A stretch of DNA of 64,000 nt from Corbicula japonica (GCA_038501625.1 JAZAYU010000001.1:186001-250000), one strand, 5' to 3'. Shown: positions 45,888 through 58,441, numbered from the stretch's first letter. Made by a program: numbers and translations. The notes: generated by a model from the sequence alone, not told the origin.

Positions 45888-47688
45888 TTATATAAAGGAT
45901 TATGTTTCGAAGACAGAAATCCTTTTTCACTTGTTTTCATTTTTTATATGCACTAGTTGGTATGAAGAAAAATTCTTTGATGATATAAAATATTTATTCA
46001 GTAGCTAGTGATTTATTTGTCCAAACAATTTTAATAAACTATCACCACATTAATACTCCAACTTAATTTACAAACTATTACTCCAACATTATTTTTACAT
46101 AATTTACATAATTCAACATTACATTTTCATCTTTGGCACCTATTGCCTTGCCATCCATTAAAAAGTTAAATGTGTTGCTTTATTGAGATAAGTTTAACTG
46201 TTATTGTATTTATGTAGCAAAGGGTACAGTAACTGTCAGCATATTGTGTTAGGATGTTTGATGTTCTGAAAACAGGTTTAACTACACAGAGAAATCTCAT
46301 GTTAATAAACTACCTCTATTTTTTCTATGTAAACGTAACAATCAACAATTGGAATATTCTTCCCAGATGCCTTTTATACAGCATTGACAGGATTATTTTA
46401 TGAGTTTATAGTGTGAGATGTTAGATACCAAGTGTTCTGCATACTGGGTGACTTTGGTGAAATCGTCACCCCAGCATTTCAAGCCTTGTTTTACAAAACA
46501 ACCCCTTTATAAAATGTGAAGAACATGAATTCAGTTTAGAAGTTCCTTGTCACGAGACTTTAAATAAGGAAAAGAACCTTTCAAAGCTGAACTTATTAAA
46601 ATATATTAAACTCACTGAAGCAGATTTCTAGAGAGTCTTATTCAGAATTCCATGAAAGTTTGCATTGCATTCTTCGTACAAATTAAAAGGCTGTCCAACG
46701 CATCAAAACACTTTGTCATAGAAGTTAAGGTTTTTGACAGTACGTTTAATACAACCGATTCTGCAGCAGATTTGCATAAAACATTATATATTTATATAAA
46801 ATAATACAGTTTTGCAACCACTTACGGTTATGAACCAGTTCCGGTTAACTGTTTTATTTCATATCACAGAATGAGTGAAAATGCTTATAAAGTCACAATT
46901 AATAGCATTTGAACTGAACATTGACGAACTCTAACCTTTGATCTATTGTTTTCATCTGGTCAAGTGCCACATCGACAAAGAGTATTGCAGACACTAGTGT
47001 GCAAAATTTGAACCAAATTCAAAGTTGTTTTAGAAAAAAAATCATTATTGGAAGAAAATTCTTCAGTAGATCAAACAAACTGAGAAACACTTCTGTATAT
47101 TGTCACATCAGTAGCTGCAGGTTTTGGCGTCAACATTAATACATGATACCTTCTGCCATAAAATTTGTTTTTAACATAAAGGTGAATCTTGAGGAACTGA
47201 ATTCATGTTTTTTGGAAACAAAATCTTAAAAATGAAAAAAATAACAGCTGTGCTGTGCTTATATTGTAGGAAAATGCACAGGGATCAAATGAGAATATTT
47301 GGAGAGACTTCTGTTACAAAAATCGAACAATTCTTGCAGATTTGAAAGTACCAAAAGCAAGAAAATATACATTCTATCATATTAAGATCAAACTTACAAT
47401 GAAACTGTGAAGATTATTTGGTGTTTATTCTGAAATATTATGATCTAGATTCTAATATATTCATGACAGTGGAACTGTTTTAAATACATGGAAAATAAAA
47501 AAACCATCTTGTTTATTTAAAACAATCTCAATTTCTATGTACACCATTGAAAAACATCAAAAATTTCCATTGCAAAAAAATTTTATGTGATTTCGGACAG
47601 CAACATATCTGAGGGAACATTTTTCCAAACATTATGGAGTTTTCATTCTACTTTTTATAATTATTAAATGAAGATGATTCATAACATG
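45888..47688. other. Unassigned sequence downstream of exon h
   Basis: 1.8 kb of AT-rich sequence, probably RECQL4 intron. A 46-codon open stretch after TTGTAG at 47267 shows no resemblance to RECQL4 or any family I know. Confidence 0.4.
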
Positions 47689-47875
47689 CAGGGCTCTCAC
47701 TAGAGGGAGACTTGGGAGAAGTGGTCTTGGAAAAGTCTCCCTTCTATGAGCTATGGGAGAAATCATTTTGTATAGAATATATAGGGAAATAATGCTGTTG
47801 ACTGTTAACCTTTCCATAATTCAGTAAAATTATGACAAAAATTCTCTCTGATTTGCAAATCTAGTGAGAGCACTG
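47689..47875. mobile_element. Short hAT-like MITE
   Basis: TIRs CAGGGCTCTCACTAGA and TCTAGTGAGAGCACTG (one mismatch) over 187 bp. AACAT occurs at both flanks but is offset by one base on the left. It includes two GGGAGA-rich inverted blocks. Confidence 0.75.
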
Positions 47876-47989
47876 AACATCATTGAAAATGGCTTAATTT
47901 TGTCATGAAGTGGACATGTACATCTGTTTCAATGTAGGAGTAGATATGAAAAAGGTACAAAATGCAGTCGGATTTAGACCTGTTTACCA

Positions 47990-48140
47990 AATACATCTAC
48001 ATGAGTTGTGTTTAAAGTTTGTGTGGCATATGATCTGGATCTGCACTTGGTCAGAAATATTCTAATGAATCTAAAAATGAAAATTGTAGATCCTGATTGG
48101 GCCTCACAGATGTGCCAGCTGATCTTGATCTATCTGCGTT
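47990..48140 (+). mobile_element. TTAA MITE remnant
   Basis: TGATCTGGATCTGCACTTGG, TCAGAAATATTCTAATGAAT, then GTGCCAGCTGATCTTGATCT. Ends lost. Confidence 0.6.
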
Positions 48141-48305
48141 AAGCTGCTGTTTGTTATCTTACTTTTCTTGAGGCTGTTAATTACTATTATTAGACAACGG
48201 TAATTTGGCAATGTTTACATTGGCGTGTTCACATTGATGTTACATGTAAACAATGAAATAATATTTTAATCGTTGTTTAATACAAAGCGTAAAGCTCTCA
48301 ATACT

Positions 48306-48399
48306 TGTCCCGTTAGCCGAGTGGTTTAAGACGCAGTCATTTAAACACTTTTAAATGCAATGGTAGCAACGCTGTTATAGGTTGTAGGTTCGAAACATG
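48306..48399 (+). tRNA. tRNA-like sequence (pseudogene or SINE head)
   Basis: It has a good A box (TTAGCCGAGTGGTTTAAGA) and B box (GGTTCGAAAC) at a distance that would need a long variable arm, as in Leu or Ser tRNAs. The acceptor arms do not pair and the anticodon cannot be read. Probably an RNA polymerase III promoter remnant, not a functional tRNA. Confidence 0.35.
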
Positions 48400-48550
48400 T
48401 TTTTTTTCTTGTTTACATTTTAAAAATATTTTTACACAATTATTATTTCCGCGATAAAATTGACTGAAGCAAAATACATATAACACATTGAAATGACTGC
48501 AGTAATGCTTAAAAATATAAACCTTAAATATTTCCTTAAAAGCCGTGTGT

Positions 48551-48626
48551 CAGTATGAATCGAACCCGTGTCGAAAAAAGTTAGGCCTATGACAGCTGGA
48601 CACGTTAACCACTGAGCTATCAGGGC
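48551..48626 (-). tRNA. tRNA-like sequence, opposite strand
   Basis: On the minus strand GCCCTGATAGCTCAGTGGTT is followed by CGGGTTCGATTC, matching A and B boxes. The acceptor 3' side does not pair with GCCCTGA, so a working tRNA is unlikely. It faces the tRNA-like sequence at 48306. Confidence 0.4.
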
Positions 48627-48771
48627 GATGTGATATAAAAGACAAAATGGTACTTTTAACACGTAAATTTGCCTTAACCCGTGTTTACATTCTATAAATA
48701 ATTGTAACAATCGCCAATTTAGCTTGGTCGACCTATAGTTTTACAGAGCTGTTAAGAAAGAACATTGGTCA

Positions 48772-48991
48772 TTAATCCTATCCTCTATTATTTACACATT
48801 TTTATGCATGTGTGACCACTGTAGATCTAAAATTATTATTCACTGGTCACATTTTGGTCAGAAATTATAAACCTTATAAATCAGAATGCAAATAGTGCTG
48901 ATCCTGATCATATGGCACAGATGTGCCAGCTGATCTGGATCTACACTGTTTGCCCACACCATTAACGCATAAATATGGAGGAAAGGGTTAA
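48772..48991 (+). mobile_element. TTAA MITE
   Basis: TTAATCCTATCCTCTATTAT to ATATGGAGGAAAGGGTTAA. The left hairpin is partly deleted. Confidence 0.85.
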
Positions 48992-49324
48992 TCCTGTACA
49001 GATCTCAGATTCAGTAAGTAATGCCCTACTAAATTTTTCTTGAATATAAATTCATACATAAACAAGGATGATTTTTCTAGAACATGTCAGTTATATTAAA
49101 TAAGCTGTATATTAAATAAGATAATGTATGAAGAACTTGATTAGTACACCTGGGATTTGTAGGACATAATTAAGCCTGAACAATACTCTTGAGGATTTTC
49201 TGTATCAAAATAAATTCTGCAATTTAATCTAGAATTATATGAAAGACTACTGCAAGCATTATTGGAATAAAAAGATTTTGTGAGCAATTCCAGGGTCTTG
49301 ACAGCATACAAGTTATAAGTGATA
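48992..49324. other. Unassigned spacer
   Basis: AT-rich; nothing recognised. Confidence 0.4.
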
Positions 49325-49561
49325 TTAACCCTTTCCTCCACATAAACGCATTTTTACGCATGTGCGACCAGTGTAGATACAGATCAGCTGGCACATCAGT
49401 GCCATCTGAAAAGGATCTGCTACGGTCACATTTTGGTCAGAAATAACCTAACAAATCAAAAAGCAGACAGTGCAGATCCATATCAGGCTTAATGTGCCGG
49501 CTGATCTGGATCTACAATGTCGCCCATGCAATAAATGTGTGTCTATAGAGGAAAGGGTTAA
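49325..49561 (+). mobile_element. TTAA MITE, well preserved
   Basis: TTAACCCTTTCCTCCACATA to AGAGGAAAGGGTTAA with both hairpins. Confidence 0.88.
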
Positions 49562-50452
49562 ATAAAGAATCACTTAGATCCTTCCTACTGTTACTCAAAA
49601 ATTATTATACTTAAAAAATTTACTGGAAGAAATTGATTGAAGGTTTCCCTGAAGCAATTTAACTGCATTGGCTCATAGACTGCAAAAATAAAATTGAATT
49701 TTAAGTTCCGATTTAGTTCAAAGATATTTTATTACCATAAAATTACCAGTTATAAAATATAATACATAGTTTACAATGAAGACATGAAAATATTTGTTGG
49801 AAACACTGTTTGAGATTAGTGAAGAGTAAAAAGTGAATTTCTTTGAGACTTAACATTCTAGTAAAACATTTTAACTATGCGAATGGTGCTTACTTAAAAT
49901 TCATAATGCTATGAGATTAGAAACTATGGTATTCTTCTTTAAGAGCAAAAATTAATATAATAATGCAATAACTCATACTGTATTGAGAAACCACCTGATT
50001 AAAACAGCTGTTTGTATTCATTTCTTGAGGTAGCTGTTGATTTACGAAATGATAAAAAGCTTTCAGTGATATATCGCAGGATCATGGGCAGGAGTTCATT
50101 TAATCTCATTATTCAAAAACTAATGATAATTAAAAGAATGAATAAAAATTTGAATACATGTCCATCAAACTGCATATCCAGTACTCTCCAGTCATCGTTT
50201 GAACCATATTTTTCATTCCAGCAGTTTAAAACCTTCATTATGGAATAATATATAAACAACAGAAATGATGTGACATCTTTTTAATGGCACGTTAACGACA
50301 CATTAACATTGTCACAAAATAGGGGAAAATCGCTATAGTATTTTATGTAAATATTTGAATTATATATGCTATTGTAAATGCGCGAAATTAAATCCAATTT
50401 ACGGACTAGCTCAAGGTTTTCCATTTTCAGAATAATTCTGTGGTATTATTTG
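49562..50452. other. Unassigned sequence
   Basis: AT-rich; no gene or repeat recognised. Confidence 0.4.
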
Positions 50453-50530
50453 ACCCTTTTCTCCATAGGTACACCTTAATTGCCAGGGTTAACAGTTTAG
50501 ATCCAGATCAGCTAGCACATCGGCATAAAA
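50453..50530. mobile_element. TTAA MITE, left end only
   Basis: GACCCTTTTCTCCATAGGTA to AGATCCAGATCAGCTAGCAC. Truncated within the first hairpin. Confidence 0.65.
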
Positions 50531-51202
50531 TCTGAAGTAGGGCTTTTTCTGAAATGCATCCATATTCAGTGTGGTTTGTAATGGTCCAGACTTCAATTGT
50601 GCAGATTTTCATGCTTTTATTTCAATGTGCAGTATTTTAGCTTTTTGTGCTGTTTAGCAGCTCTAATAAATCAGAGCGAAGTGATGGGTCGGAATAAATA
50701 TTGAAAATGGTGTCTGTGCTGATGAGTTCTTGCTTTATGAATCCTAATAAATCTTGCTGGTATTAGATTGTTGCACAGTAAGACCAGACAGGTTAACAAT
50801 ACCATTTAAGAGGAACGCTGCTATTGAGTAGATGAAATTAATGTAATCGTCATAAAATTGTAATAACTATGTGTTACCATGCACCAGTAGAAGTGGTTTC
50901 TGAGATTGTGAAAAATGACTTAAGATTTGCATGAAAATATAGACAAAATATAGCCATGCAGTCTATATTACAGCAATGGGAAAGTGATGTTCTGTATTGA
51001 AACTTGGGTGATTATACAGATTAAGGTTGATCCCAGGAAGATATTAGTGTGGCATTTGTGATGGATGGACAGGACCACTGTAACCTACATTGTGTGACTG
51101 GAATAAACATACAGATTGCTTTAGAGAGAGTACACTGATTACTGTTATTTTAACAATTATTTGAACATTATCCGTTTGCCCTACTGTCTATTCACCCTTT
51201 AT
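50531..51202. other. Unassigned sequence
   Basis: Nothing recognised. Confidence 0.4.
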
Positions 51203-51488
51203 TTGTTGTTGTTGTTGTTACTTCCCAGTTTTATGTCTCTCCTGCCTCTTTATGAGGACATTATGGTGTGGACATACCAGCTTTTCATGGTGGAGGAAGA
51301 CCCCAGGTGCCCCTCTGGAAAATTTTCAGGCTCGCTCAGGCACTTTAGTAGAACCACCAACTTTCCACAAGCTAGCAGGTTAGCTTTCTCACATGAAAGA
51401 TCTTGACCCTCCTAGGTCTCGAACTCACAGCAGTGAAGGGCAAGTGATTCTCAGTTGGAAACCATAACCACTCAGCCACGGACGCCCT
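51203..51488 (-). mobile_element. SINE with tRNA-related head and conserved metazoan central domain
   Basis: Read on the minus strand: a head AGGGCGTCCGTGGCTGAGTG and GTGAGTTCGAGACC (A and B boxes), then GGAGGGTCAAGATCTTTCAT, GTTGGTGGTTCTAC and AGGGGCACCTGGGGTCTTCC TCCACCAT, which I recognise as the central domain shared by many mollusc SINEs. It ends in a (CAA)n-type tail. It depends on a LINE for movement. The 81-codon frame on the plus strand across it is an artefact. Confidence 0.85.
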
Positions 51489-51490
51489 AT

Positions 51491-51706
51491 TATTCACCCT
51501 TTACTCAATATATACAGGTTTTATTGCATCTGCTCACATGCCATCTGGTCTCAATCTATACTGGACACTAATCTTGGTCAGAAATAACCCTAGGAATCTA
51601 TAATAGTGAATGATGCAGATCCTGGTCAGATGGCATGGATATGTCAGCTGATTTTGATCTACACTGTCTATGGATAACAGCCATATCTAATTTAGGAATG
51701 GGTTAA
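51491..51706 (+). mobile_element. TTAA MITE, diverged
   Basis: CACCCTTTACTCAATATATA to TAGGAATGGGTTAA, with centre TTGGTCAGAAATAACCCTAG. Adjoins the SINE head. Confidence 0.75.
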
Positions 51707-52884
51707 TCAGTGTTCTTGTGTCATTCAGCTAACACAACTACAGTAAGCCAGACTAAAGACTCTGCTTAGATTAGTTTTCCTTGTTAATTTTCTGCCAACA
51801 GATCCTAAGATATAATCCTGAAAGTCAAAGATCAATTTGTGCACCCACAGTTTTAGTTTTCATGTTTATTTACTGGTTTCTATTGATGAAATCCTAAATC
51901 CTTGGCCAAAAAAATCATGCAAATTATTTTCACAAGATTGGTAATTCATTATTAGAATGGTGTAAATTCTTGCATTTTCTCCAGAGCCATCTAATAGGTT
52001 TTACATTTTCTAATGCACAAACACTTAAATCGCAATCAACTAATGATTAAGTGTGTGGGTTGTTTCATTATCTGAGGACTTTCATGAAAAAAAGGTAAAA
52101 TTTAATGTTCACAATTATGTTGATTTCTTGGCATGCCCTTTCAAATATAAAATGAATTTAGATTTTTATATTGAACACACTGACGTTCTTTCTATTCAGC
52201 AGGAGTTGTCCCAATAAACTACACAATTCGAATAAGAGGTAACTACTGAACACATGTTAACACAAATTTCACAGCTATTTAAGACAGCAATCAATAACAT
52301 TTAAACAAAATATGAAATATAAAAATAAATAAATAACATATGATTTATTTACCCTAAAAAGTGATTGGCAACTCATGTCTTTAACAGTTTATTTTGTAAT
52401 TCAACTTTTTGATTCAAAGAATAAATACATCATACATGTCATTTTTGGCGCAAAAGGCTCATCTTGCCTTTAATGCTGATCATTCTGTTGTCAATCCCAA
52501 TGTTTCAAAAAGATGTAAGAGTAGTGCATATTTTAATTTACGACTTGGTTAAATGAAATTTTCAGTCCTTTTAGACAGAACGTTATGCTGTCTTATTAAT
52601 AGTAATATGGTTATGAGGTTGCATTACTTTTCCCCCTCTTTTTAAAATGTATATAGAAAGTAATCTGATGATCCAAAATATAATATGTGTTCCCACACGA
52701 TATTTTAATGGAAACGCCATACTCTGAAGTATTTTTTTGACTCTAATAAAATTGGAATTATTAATTATTTATTTATTTAAGGTAGTAACTACGAACTATT
52801 GCCTGTCAAGATAAACCATGATTGTTAATAATTGAAAGTAATGTTATAATTTATTTAAGAAAAAAAATTCCACTCAACTAAAAC
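51707..52884. other. Unassigned sequence
   Basis: 1.2 kb AT-rich, no gene. Confidence 0.4.
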
Positions 52885-53407
52885 TTTTTAGCCCCACTGA
52901 GTACAGAGTTCTCAAAGATGAGCTTTTGCTAATGGCTGGCTGTACGCCAATGTCATCTGTTGTCAGTAGTCATCATTTTTTCTCCGAATGACATGTTGTT
53001 CTAAACTACTGTGCTAATTTCAACCAAACTTCAAAGGAATAATTCTTAATTGATCGTTTCTGAATTTGATAAAGCAAGTGGTTGAATATAAAAATCTGGT
53101 GGTCTTTGCAACTGAAAGAATAAGTATATGAAATTTTCTCCTTATTAGCTGCTGGTGGGATTTCAAAATAATTTCACTGAAATGTTTCTTGTTGCACTTT
53201 ATTAGATTCCTTTTTGCCGTTTTAGTTCTTAAAATTCTCGGTCAGCTTGGAGAGATGGCTAGTTTTTGCATTTTGAAAAACTTGGAAAATCATCTGGCCT
53301 GAACGATCTAAGATCTTTGGTATAATAGTCCATTTATCATTGTTTTCTCTGTATTTTATGTCATGTATTAATTAGGTGAGTGTTTTAGGGCCATTTGGCC
53401 CTCTTGT
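52885..53407 (+). mobile_element. Helentron-like family M
   Basis: T-run and AGCCCCACTGAG start. Body phrases GTGCTAATTTCAACCAAACT and ATCATCTGGCCTGAACGATC follow. The 3' hairpin AGGGCC-ATTT-GGCCCT is clear and is followed by CTTG before T. The 5' hairpin is decayed. Confidence 0.65.
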
Positions 53408-53525
53408 TTTAAGTATTACTGTAATAAATTTAATTGTAATTGCAATATACCTGGCATAGAACCTTCCTGTACTCACAAGTACAGCAAGGTTATGCAGGTT
53501 TGAAATTAATGATTATCACTTTATA

Positions 53526-53925
53526 CATCAACCCATTAAGCATGGCACTAAAAATTGTTTTGATCCAGATCAGCTTGTGCATCTGCAAAATCTGATCAAA
53601 GACTTCAGTATTCAGTTAATAATTTCTGAAAAAACTCTCTGTGAAGAATAACTTGACTGGCTAAGATTAATGGGAAGGTGAGTTTATTACATGAATTTAG
53701 AGGAGTGAGTGGGGGTGGGGTTAGATGGAGTATCAGGATGTATGAATTGTTTTGAAGAGAGAACAAAAAACATTAAATCTAGTTAATTTATTTTAAAATT
53801 ACCCAATCATGATACAGGTTTTATCTTGTGTGCAACCATTTTTGATCCAGATCAGCTGACACACCTGATCTGGATCTACACTGGCTGCTTCTAGGTCATA
53901 AATAACCTAACGAATTTATCAGAAG
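53526..53925 (+). mobile_element. Two TTAA MITE remnants
   Basis: The first (53526-53640) has GATCCAGATCAGCTTGTGCA. The second (53830-53925) has GATCTGGATCTACACTGGCT and the centre AGGTCATAAATAACCTAACG. Neither has TIRs. Confidence 0.55.
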
Positions 53926-54876
53926 CCCTGATATATTTGTGTTTTTGGCACAGTTGTTCAGTTGACACCAGGATTCTAGGATCACCTGAAAAGGGGACTG
54001 TCCAAAAGATGAAAACCAAAATATAGTCTAAGAACATTTGAGCAAGAATGTTCATTATATTTTGATGGAATAGCATTTTTCTGTAGTTTCTTACAGAAAA
54101 ATAGGAATGTAATGGTGCCAGCTTCAATGGCCAGTGAATGGAATATTGGTGGGGATGTGAGTCTTGATGAACCCACTCCACAATGTAACATGTGTCAAAG
54201 GACATCCCACATTGCATTGCTGTCTGCCATTTGTCAGTTTGTGTGCTGGTGCAAGAGGTAATAGAGATTTTGAATTAATACTGACAAAAATGCAATAAAG
54301 AAGACACTTATTTTTGCAATCACTCCACCTTATACCATTTTTGACAAAGTTATGTAATTTTTTCGCATACATATTAAAATTCAAATTTGCAGAATTGACT
54401 GTTCATTGGCAGACTTCTAGTAAACATTTCTAGTATCTACAGCTTTGTAATATACTTGGCTAAGCTCATGTTAAAGGAATAAAAATAAACAGTTTACAAA
54501 AGAACTTACTGGATTTAATGATGCAACATGCCACATTTACATTTCCGGAATTCTGACTTCTCAGTGAACCAAAGCCTACACAGGCATTTTAATTTCAGTT
54601 CTATGTTCTGTGAACGGATTCTGGTTGTTTTTCACAATATGCAGAAGCTCTATCCATTTAGAAACACAACTAACATTATTATGGTTTGTGTTGAATGATC
54701 ACCTAACACCCTTCCCCTAAGAAAGAGGTTTTTGTTAGCTATGTATAGTATTAGCCTATAATAAAGACCACACTGAAATTAAAACTACATTGATACAAAG
54801 ACCAATATTTTAATATCCCTTTAACAGTTGCATTGGTTTCTATTGTAATCTAAAATTACTTTTCCAGAGCGGGGTC
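53926..54876. other. Unassigned sequence with overlapping small frames
   Basis: Three minus-strand frames overlap between 53891 and 54384. None has recognisable similarity or good codon pattern, so no gene is called. Confidence 0.35.
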
Positions 54877-55117
54877 TTAACCCGTCCCTCCAAAGACACA
54901 CCTTTATTGCTTGGATGAACAGTTTAGATCCAGATCAGCCGGCACCTCCGTGCTGTCTGATGAGGATCTGCACTGTTTGCTTTTTGATTCATTAGGTTAT
55001 TTCTGAGCAAAATGCGACCAGTGCAGATCCTAATCAGAGGCACGGATGTGCCAGCTGATCTGGATCTACACTGGTTGCACATGTGTAAAAATGCGTATAT
55101 ATGGAGGAAAGTATTAA
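54877..55117 (-). mobile_element. TTAA MITE, well preserved
   Basis: TTAACCCGTCCCTCCAAAGA to ATATGGAGGAAAGTATTAA. Confidence 0.88.
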
Positions 55118-55933
55118 TAGAGAGGTTTCACAGTAGGTCCTAGGTTCTCTAAGAAAGCTCTCTCTGCCAGCATGTCATAAAGAATCTAACATTCTGCTAG
55201 AAACAACTAAGCTTAATGTTAACACTTCTGAATTTTTGATTTCAAAAAGTGGATTTGTCTGGGGCAGTGTTGTAATTTTCAACTTTATGTGCAAATTCCC
55301 CATAAAAATGAAACATTGCTGCCCCACAAAGGGAGGCGGGTGGGGTGTTGAGCAACCCCTCTAAAATCCTTATGGATCAGCCCCTGTATTAAATAGACTC
55401 CTCATTCTATGAATTTTGAGCCTTTCTTTTTGTCACATAAGGGGATGATATGCATAAAGTAATTGAACAAATACAACGACCAGACTGTATGTAAGTAACA
55501 TATATATACTATATATAATGCTTAGCACACAAGTTAAAATACCACAGAAACCATTAAAAATGTTGATCTTATAGATGCCTCACTTGTTTGTTAGGTAGAT
55601 TAATTTTTGTAATAAAAAGGGCAAAAAGAGAAACAACAAAAACTAATTATTAACAAGCTATTACTATATCTTGTTGCATCATTCTATCTCTTCCACTTAA
55701 TGTCTGAAAATCTTGAACAAGATCTGTTATGTTTAAGATTAAAGATGCAAGCATCTGCCAAGTGCAGATTTCTGATTCTTAAAACTGATGTTTGTGATTC
55801 ATAAAAGTGTTTCCAAATCAATTGAGTTTCATGCTCAGTAGTTTGATGCAGCTGTCTTATTAGACACATAAATTACATAATTTTTGTTTCATAGTATTTA
55901 ATCATCCAGAGACAGTTCTAACTTGCTCTCCAT
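55118..55933. other. Unassigned sequence with a hAT-like scrap
   Basis: 55263-55390 (GGGGCAGTGTTGTAATTTTC to ATGGATCAGCCCCTG) resembles 60415-60536 and CAGGGGCGGATCC-type ends. The rest is unassigned. Confidence 0.4.
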
Positions 55934-56639
55934 TTTTAGCTTGACTATTTGAAGAATAGGGGAGCTGTTCTACTCTCCCTGGCGTCGGTGTTCATGTTCG
56001 CTTTGGCATCATCATCCGTTAATCAAAATAATATTATTATGCACTTTGGTCCATAACTTTAAAACAACCTGAGATATTACCTTGAAACTAGGAATATATA
56101 TTCACCATGAAATCTAAATCATTACCAACAAGACCCAAAACTCTGCTACTAATATTTTTCAAGTTGTGCCCTTTTATCACTTAAATTTTGCGATAACCAA
56201 AATAATGCACTTTGGTCCATAACTTTATAACTACTTTAGATATCACCTTGATACTTGAATTATATATATTCACCATCAAAATCTCAACCATTGCAAATAA
56301 GACCCATAAATCTGATACCAATTTTTTTCAAGTTATTCGCCTTTAACACATAAAGTTGTGTTAATCAAAATATGTATTATGAAGAGATTTTTTGTTGTAA
56401 ACCGCTTTTGCGTTGTTATTCTCTTCTTCTGAGGTGAGCGCTTATTTTGAACGGCTGGTGTTACACGGGTTTATTGTTGTTGTACACAGAGTAGTTGTTC
56501 TACACAAAGTCTTTTAAGGTTTTTAAGCTTTTATTTGCGGTTTACAAAATAAATCCACAATAATAATTTTCAAAGTACAAGTTTTGTTTCACAAAGTATT
56601 GTCTTAAGATTTCTAGCTCAATTTCCCTTTTTTAATTTT

Positions 56640-56745
56640 AAAGTTCACAAAGTCCCTTTTAACAGTTCACAAAGTTTTCACAAAGTATTATTTAATGTAG
56701 TCACAAAGTTTCAGTTAATTCATTCACAAAGTTTTTTTGTTTTTT
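56640..56745. repeat. TTCACAAAGT repeats
   Basis: TTCACAAAGT/TCACAAAGTTT words recur at least six times at irregular spacing (56590-56735). Origin unclear. Confidence 0.55.
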
Positions 56746-56879
56746 TGTTATCCTAGAAAATTCAGTTTATATAACTTTTTCAAAAATTGATATTAACAAC
56801 TTAACAATTGAGATTTTGACAGATTAAGAAAAGTAAGACCTAAAGCACATTTAAACAAAAGGTGATAAAAGCTTCAGAT

Positions 56880-57345
56880 TGACAAGTTTCAAGTTTATTG
56901 GCATATTGGCAAACATCATGCCTTTGGCCATTTACAATAGAACATATGGCAAAGACACATACACATTTACATTCAACAAATAAAGACATACACAATTCAT
57001 TTATAAAACATACATACATACATACTTCTTTAGGAAACAGTCAACATAGCAAGGGTATCAGTGCGAAGAGTGTTAGCATCTCTAATAAATTTGCAAATTT
57101 TAAGAATTGTAAATTTGTTTTTTGATGACATTAGATGTTTATATTTCTCTAATGTGGGCCACGCAGTGGCACCAAAATACTTTCTTCTAATCTCAGAATA
57201 TTTTGTACAACATAACAAAAAGTGATATTCCGTTTCTATAGTATTTTGATGCACATTTTGCAAATACGATTTTCCCTATTTATATTGTTATAACGACCAA
57301 CTTCAATTTCAAGCGAATGAGAGCTTAAACGCATACAGCAGGTGA
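56880..57345 (-). pseudogene. LINE (non-LTR retrotransposon) 3' end, broken
   Basis: The minus-strand frame 57263-57030 reads ETEYHFLLCCTKYSEIRRKY, preceded out of frame by an ICKMC pair of cysteines, and followed by LMSSKNKFTILKICKFIRDA. This is the zinc-knuckle-like tail seen after the reverse transcriptase of many animal LINEs. At least two frameshifts separate the upstream GRYNN part. A 3' tail GCCAATAAACTTGAAACTTG ends it on the left. Only the last tenth or so of the element is left, so it is not active. Confidence 0.7.
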
Positions 57346-57717
57346 TAGTTCCTTACAATTCAAAGGAAATATTTTGAATCAGATATTAATCATCAAGTCT
57401 GGCTTCAGGTTCTCAATTTACTTTACTGAAAATTAAGAAAGAGTAATATGAATTTGCCCTTTTAAACAATTTACAAAATTAGTATTTTTTACAATAAATT
57501 GATATTAATTTTCTAATTTTATATTTCAAGTATTGAATATGTATTGCTTTTAAAATAAGGAACATTTTGATACTAAGCATGTTATAATTTGATTTTCTAT
57601 ATTAAATTTAAAACAATTTATTATGATGAAATACAAAATAATGTGTGTTCAGCAAAATACGAAATTGGCCCATAACTTTGAAACTTATTAACTTCATATA
57701 TTACTAGGAATATATAT

Positions 57718-58061
57718 TAACCATCAGGCTTGCTTCAAGGTCAAGGTCATACTTAGGGGTCAAAGGCCATATGACTTTGTTTCCCTTCCACTTTTTAACC
57801 AAATTGAGACAATGTGCAGAAGCCATGTTCCGGATGGCTCATTTCAAGGTCAAGGTCAGACTGAGGGATCAAAGGTCTCATGACTTTTCCGCTCTGTAAC
57901 TATTCAACCCCTTGAAGGATTTCGAATACACTTGACACATTTATTCATCACATTCAGATGACATGGAGATTGCATATTCCGGATGACTCACTTCAAGGTC
58001 AAGGTCACACTGAGGATTTAAGTGTCATATGACAGTGTGTATATTGCTCGGCGTTTGCTCT
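57718..58061 (+). repeat. Tandem repeat with TTCAAGGTCAAGGTCA
   Basis: Three units of about 125-135 bp (CTTCAAGGTCAAGGTCA at 57732, 57842 and 57991) with CATATGACTTT-type ends. Probably the core of a further Helentron-like family inserted in family C; ends near GCTCTTG at 58061. Confidence 0.6.
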
Positions 58062-58369
58062 TGACTGCAGTGCTGTTGTTTTTATTTGGGAGATCCTGTT
58101 TTGTTTGCTTACTTTTTTATTGAATTACTTACCTTGTATGTTACTATCAATAGCATAATTTATAATTTTTTTTATTATTGGCAGTACGTAAAAACTGAGA
58201 CCACTTTTCTGTGGTACAACATGGATGATCCCTCTAATTATTGGTGTATTTTTGACTTTTTTGTACCTGGTTAGGATTTCGAGGTGGGGACTTAGATTTT
58301 GTTAGTATAACCAACCTTTTGAAATTGGACCATTTTGATGCTTCTTCCAGTTTTTTGGGCTTCAACAGT

Positions 58370-58441
58370 CTAAATTTCGCTGACATCCTCTGATACAACC
58401 CTTCGGGTGTATATTGCCCCGCTTCCCGGTGCTCTTGTTTC
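58370..58441 (+). mobile_element. Helentron-like 3' end, unnamed family
   Basis: GATACAACCCTTCGGGTGTA, then CCGCTTCCCGGTGCTCTTGT. The same ending is inside the MITE at 28298. Confidence 0.5.

Noticed and set aside
47267..47406. 46-codon open stretch after a TAG that could be a RECQL4 exon
   Set aside because: The sequence ENIWRDFCYKNRTILADLKV does not resemble the RECQL4 C-terminal region, there is no convincing donor, and the stretch ends in a stop.
51161..51406. 81-codon plus-strand frame with a leucine-rich start resembling a signal peptide
   Set aside because: The leucines come from the (CAA)n SINE tail read in reverse, and the rest is the SINE central domain.
53891..54384. Overlapping minus-strand frames as a small gene
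   Set aside because: Three frames compete, none has similarity or splice signals that make a longer product.
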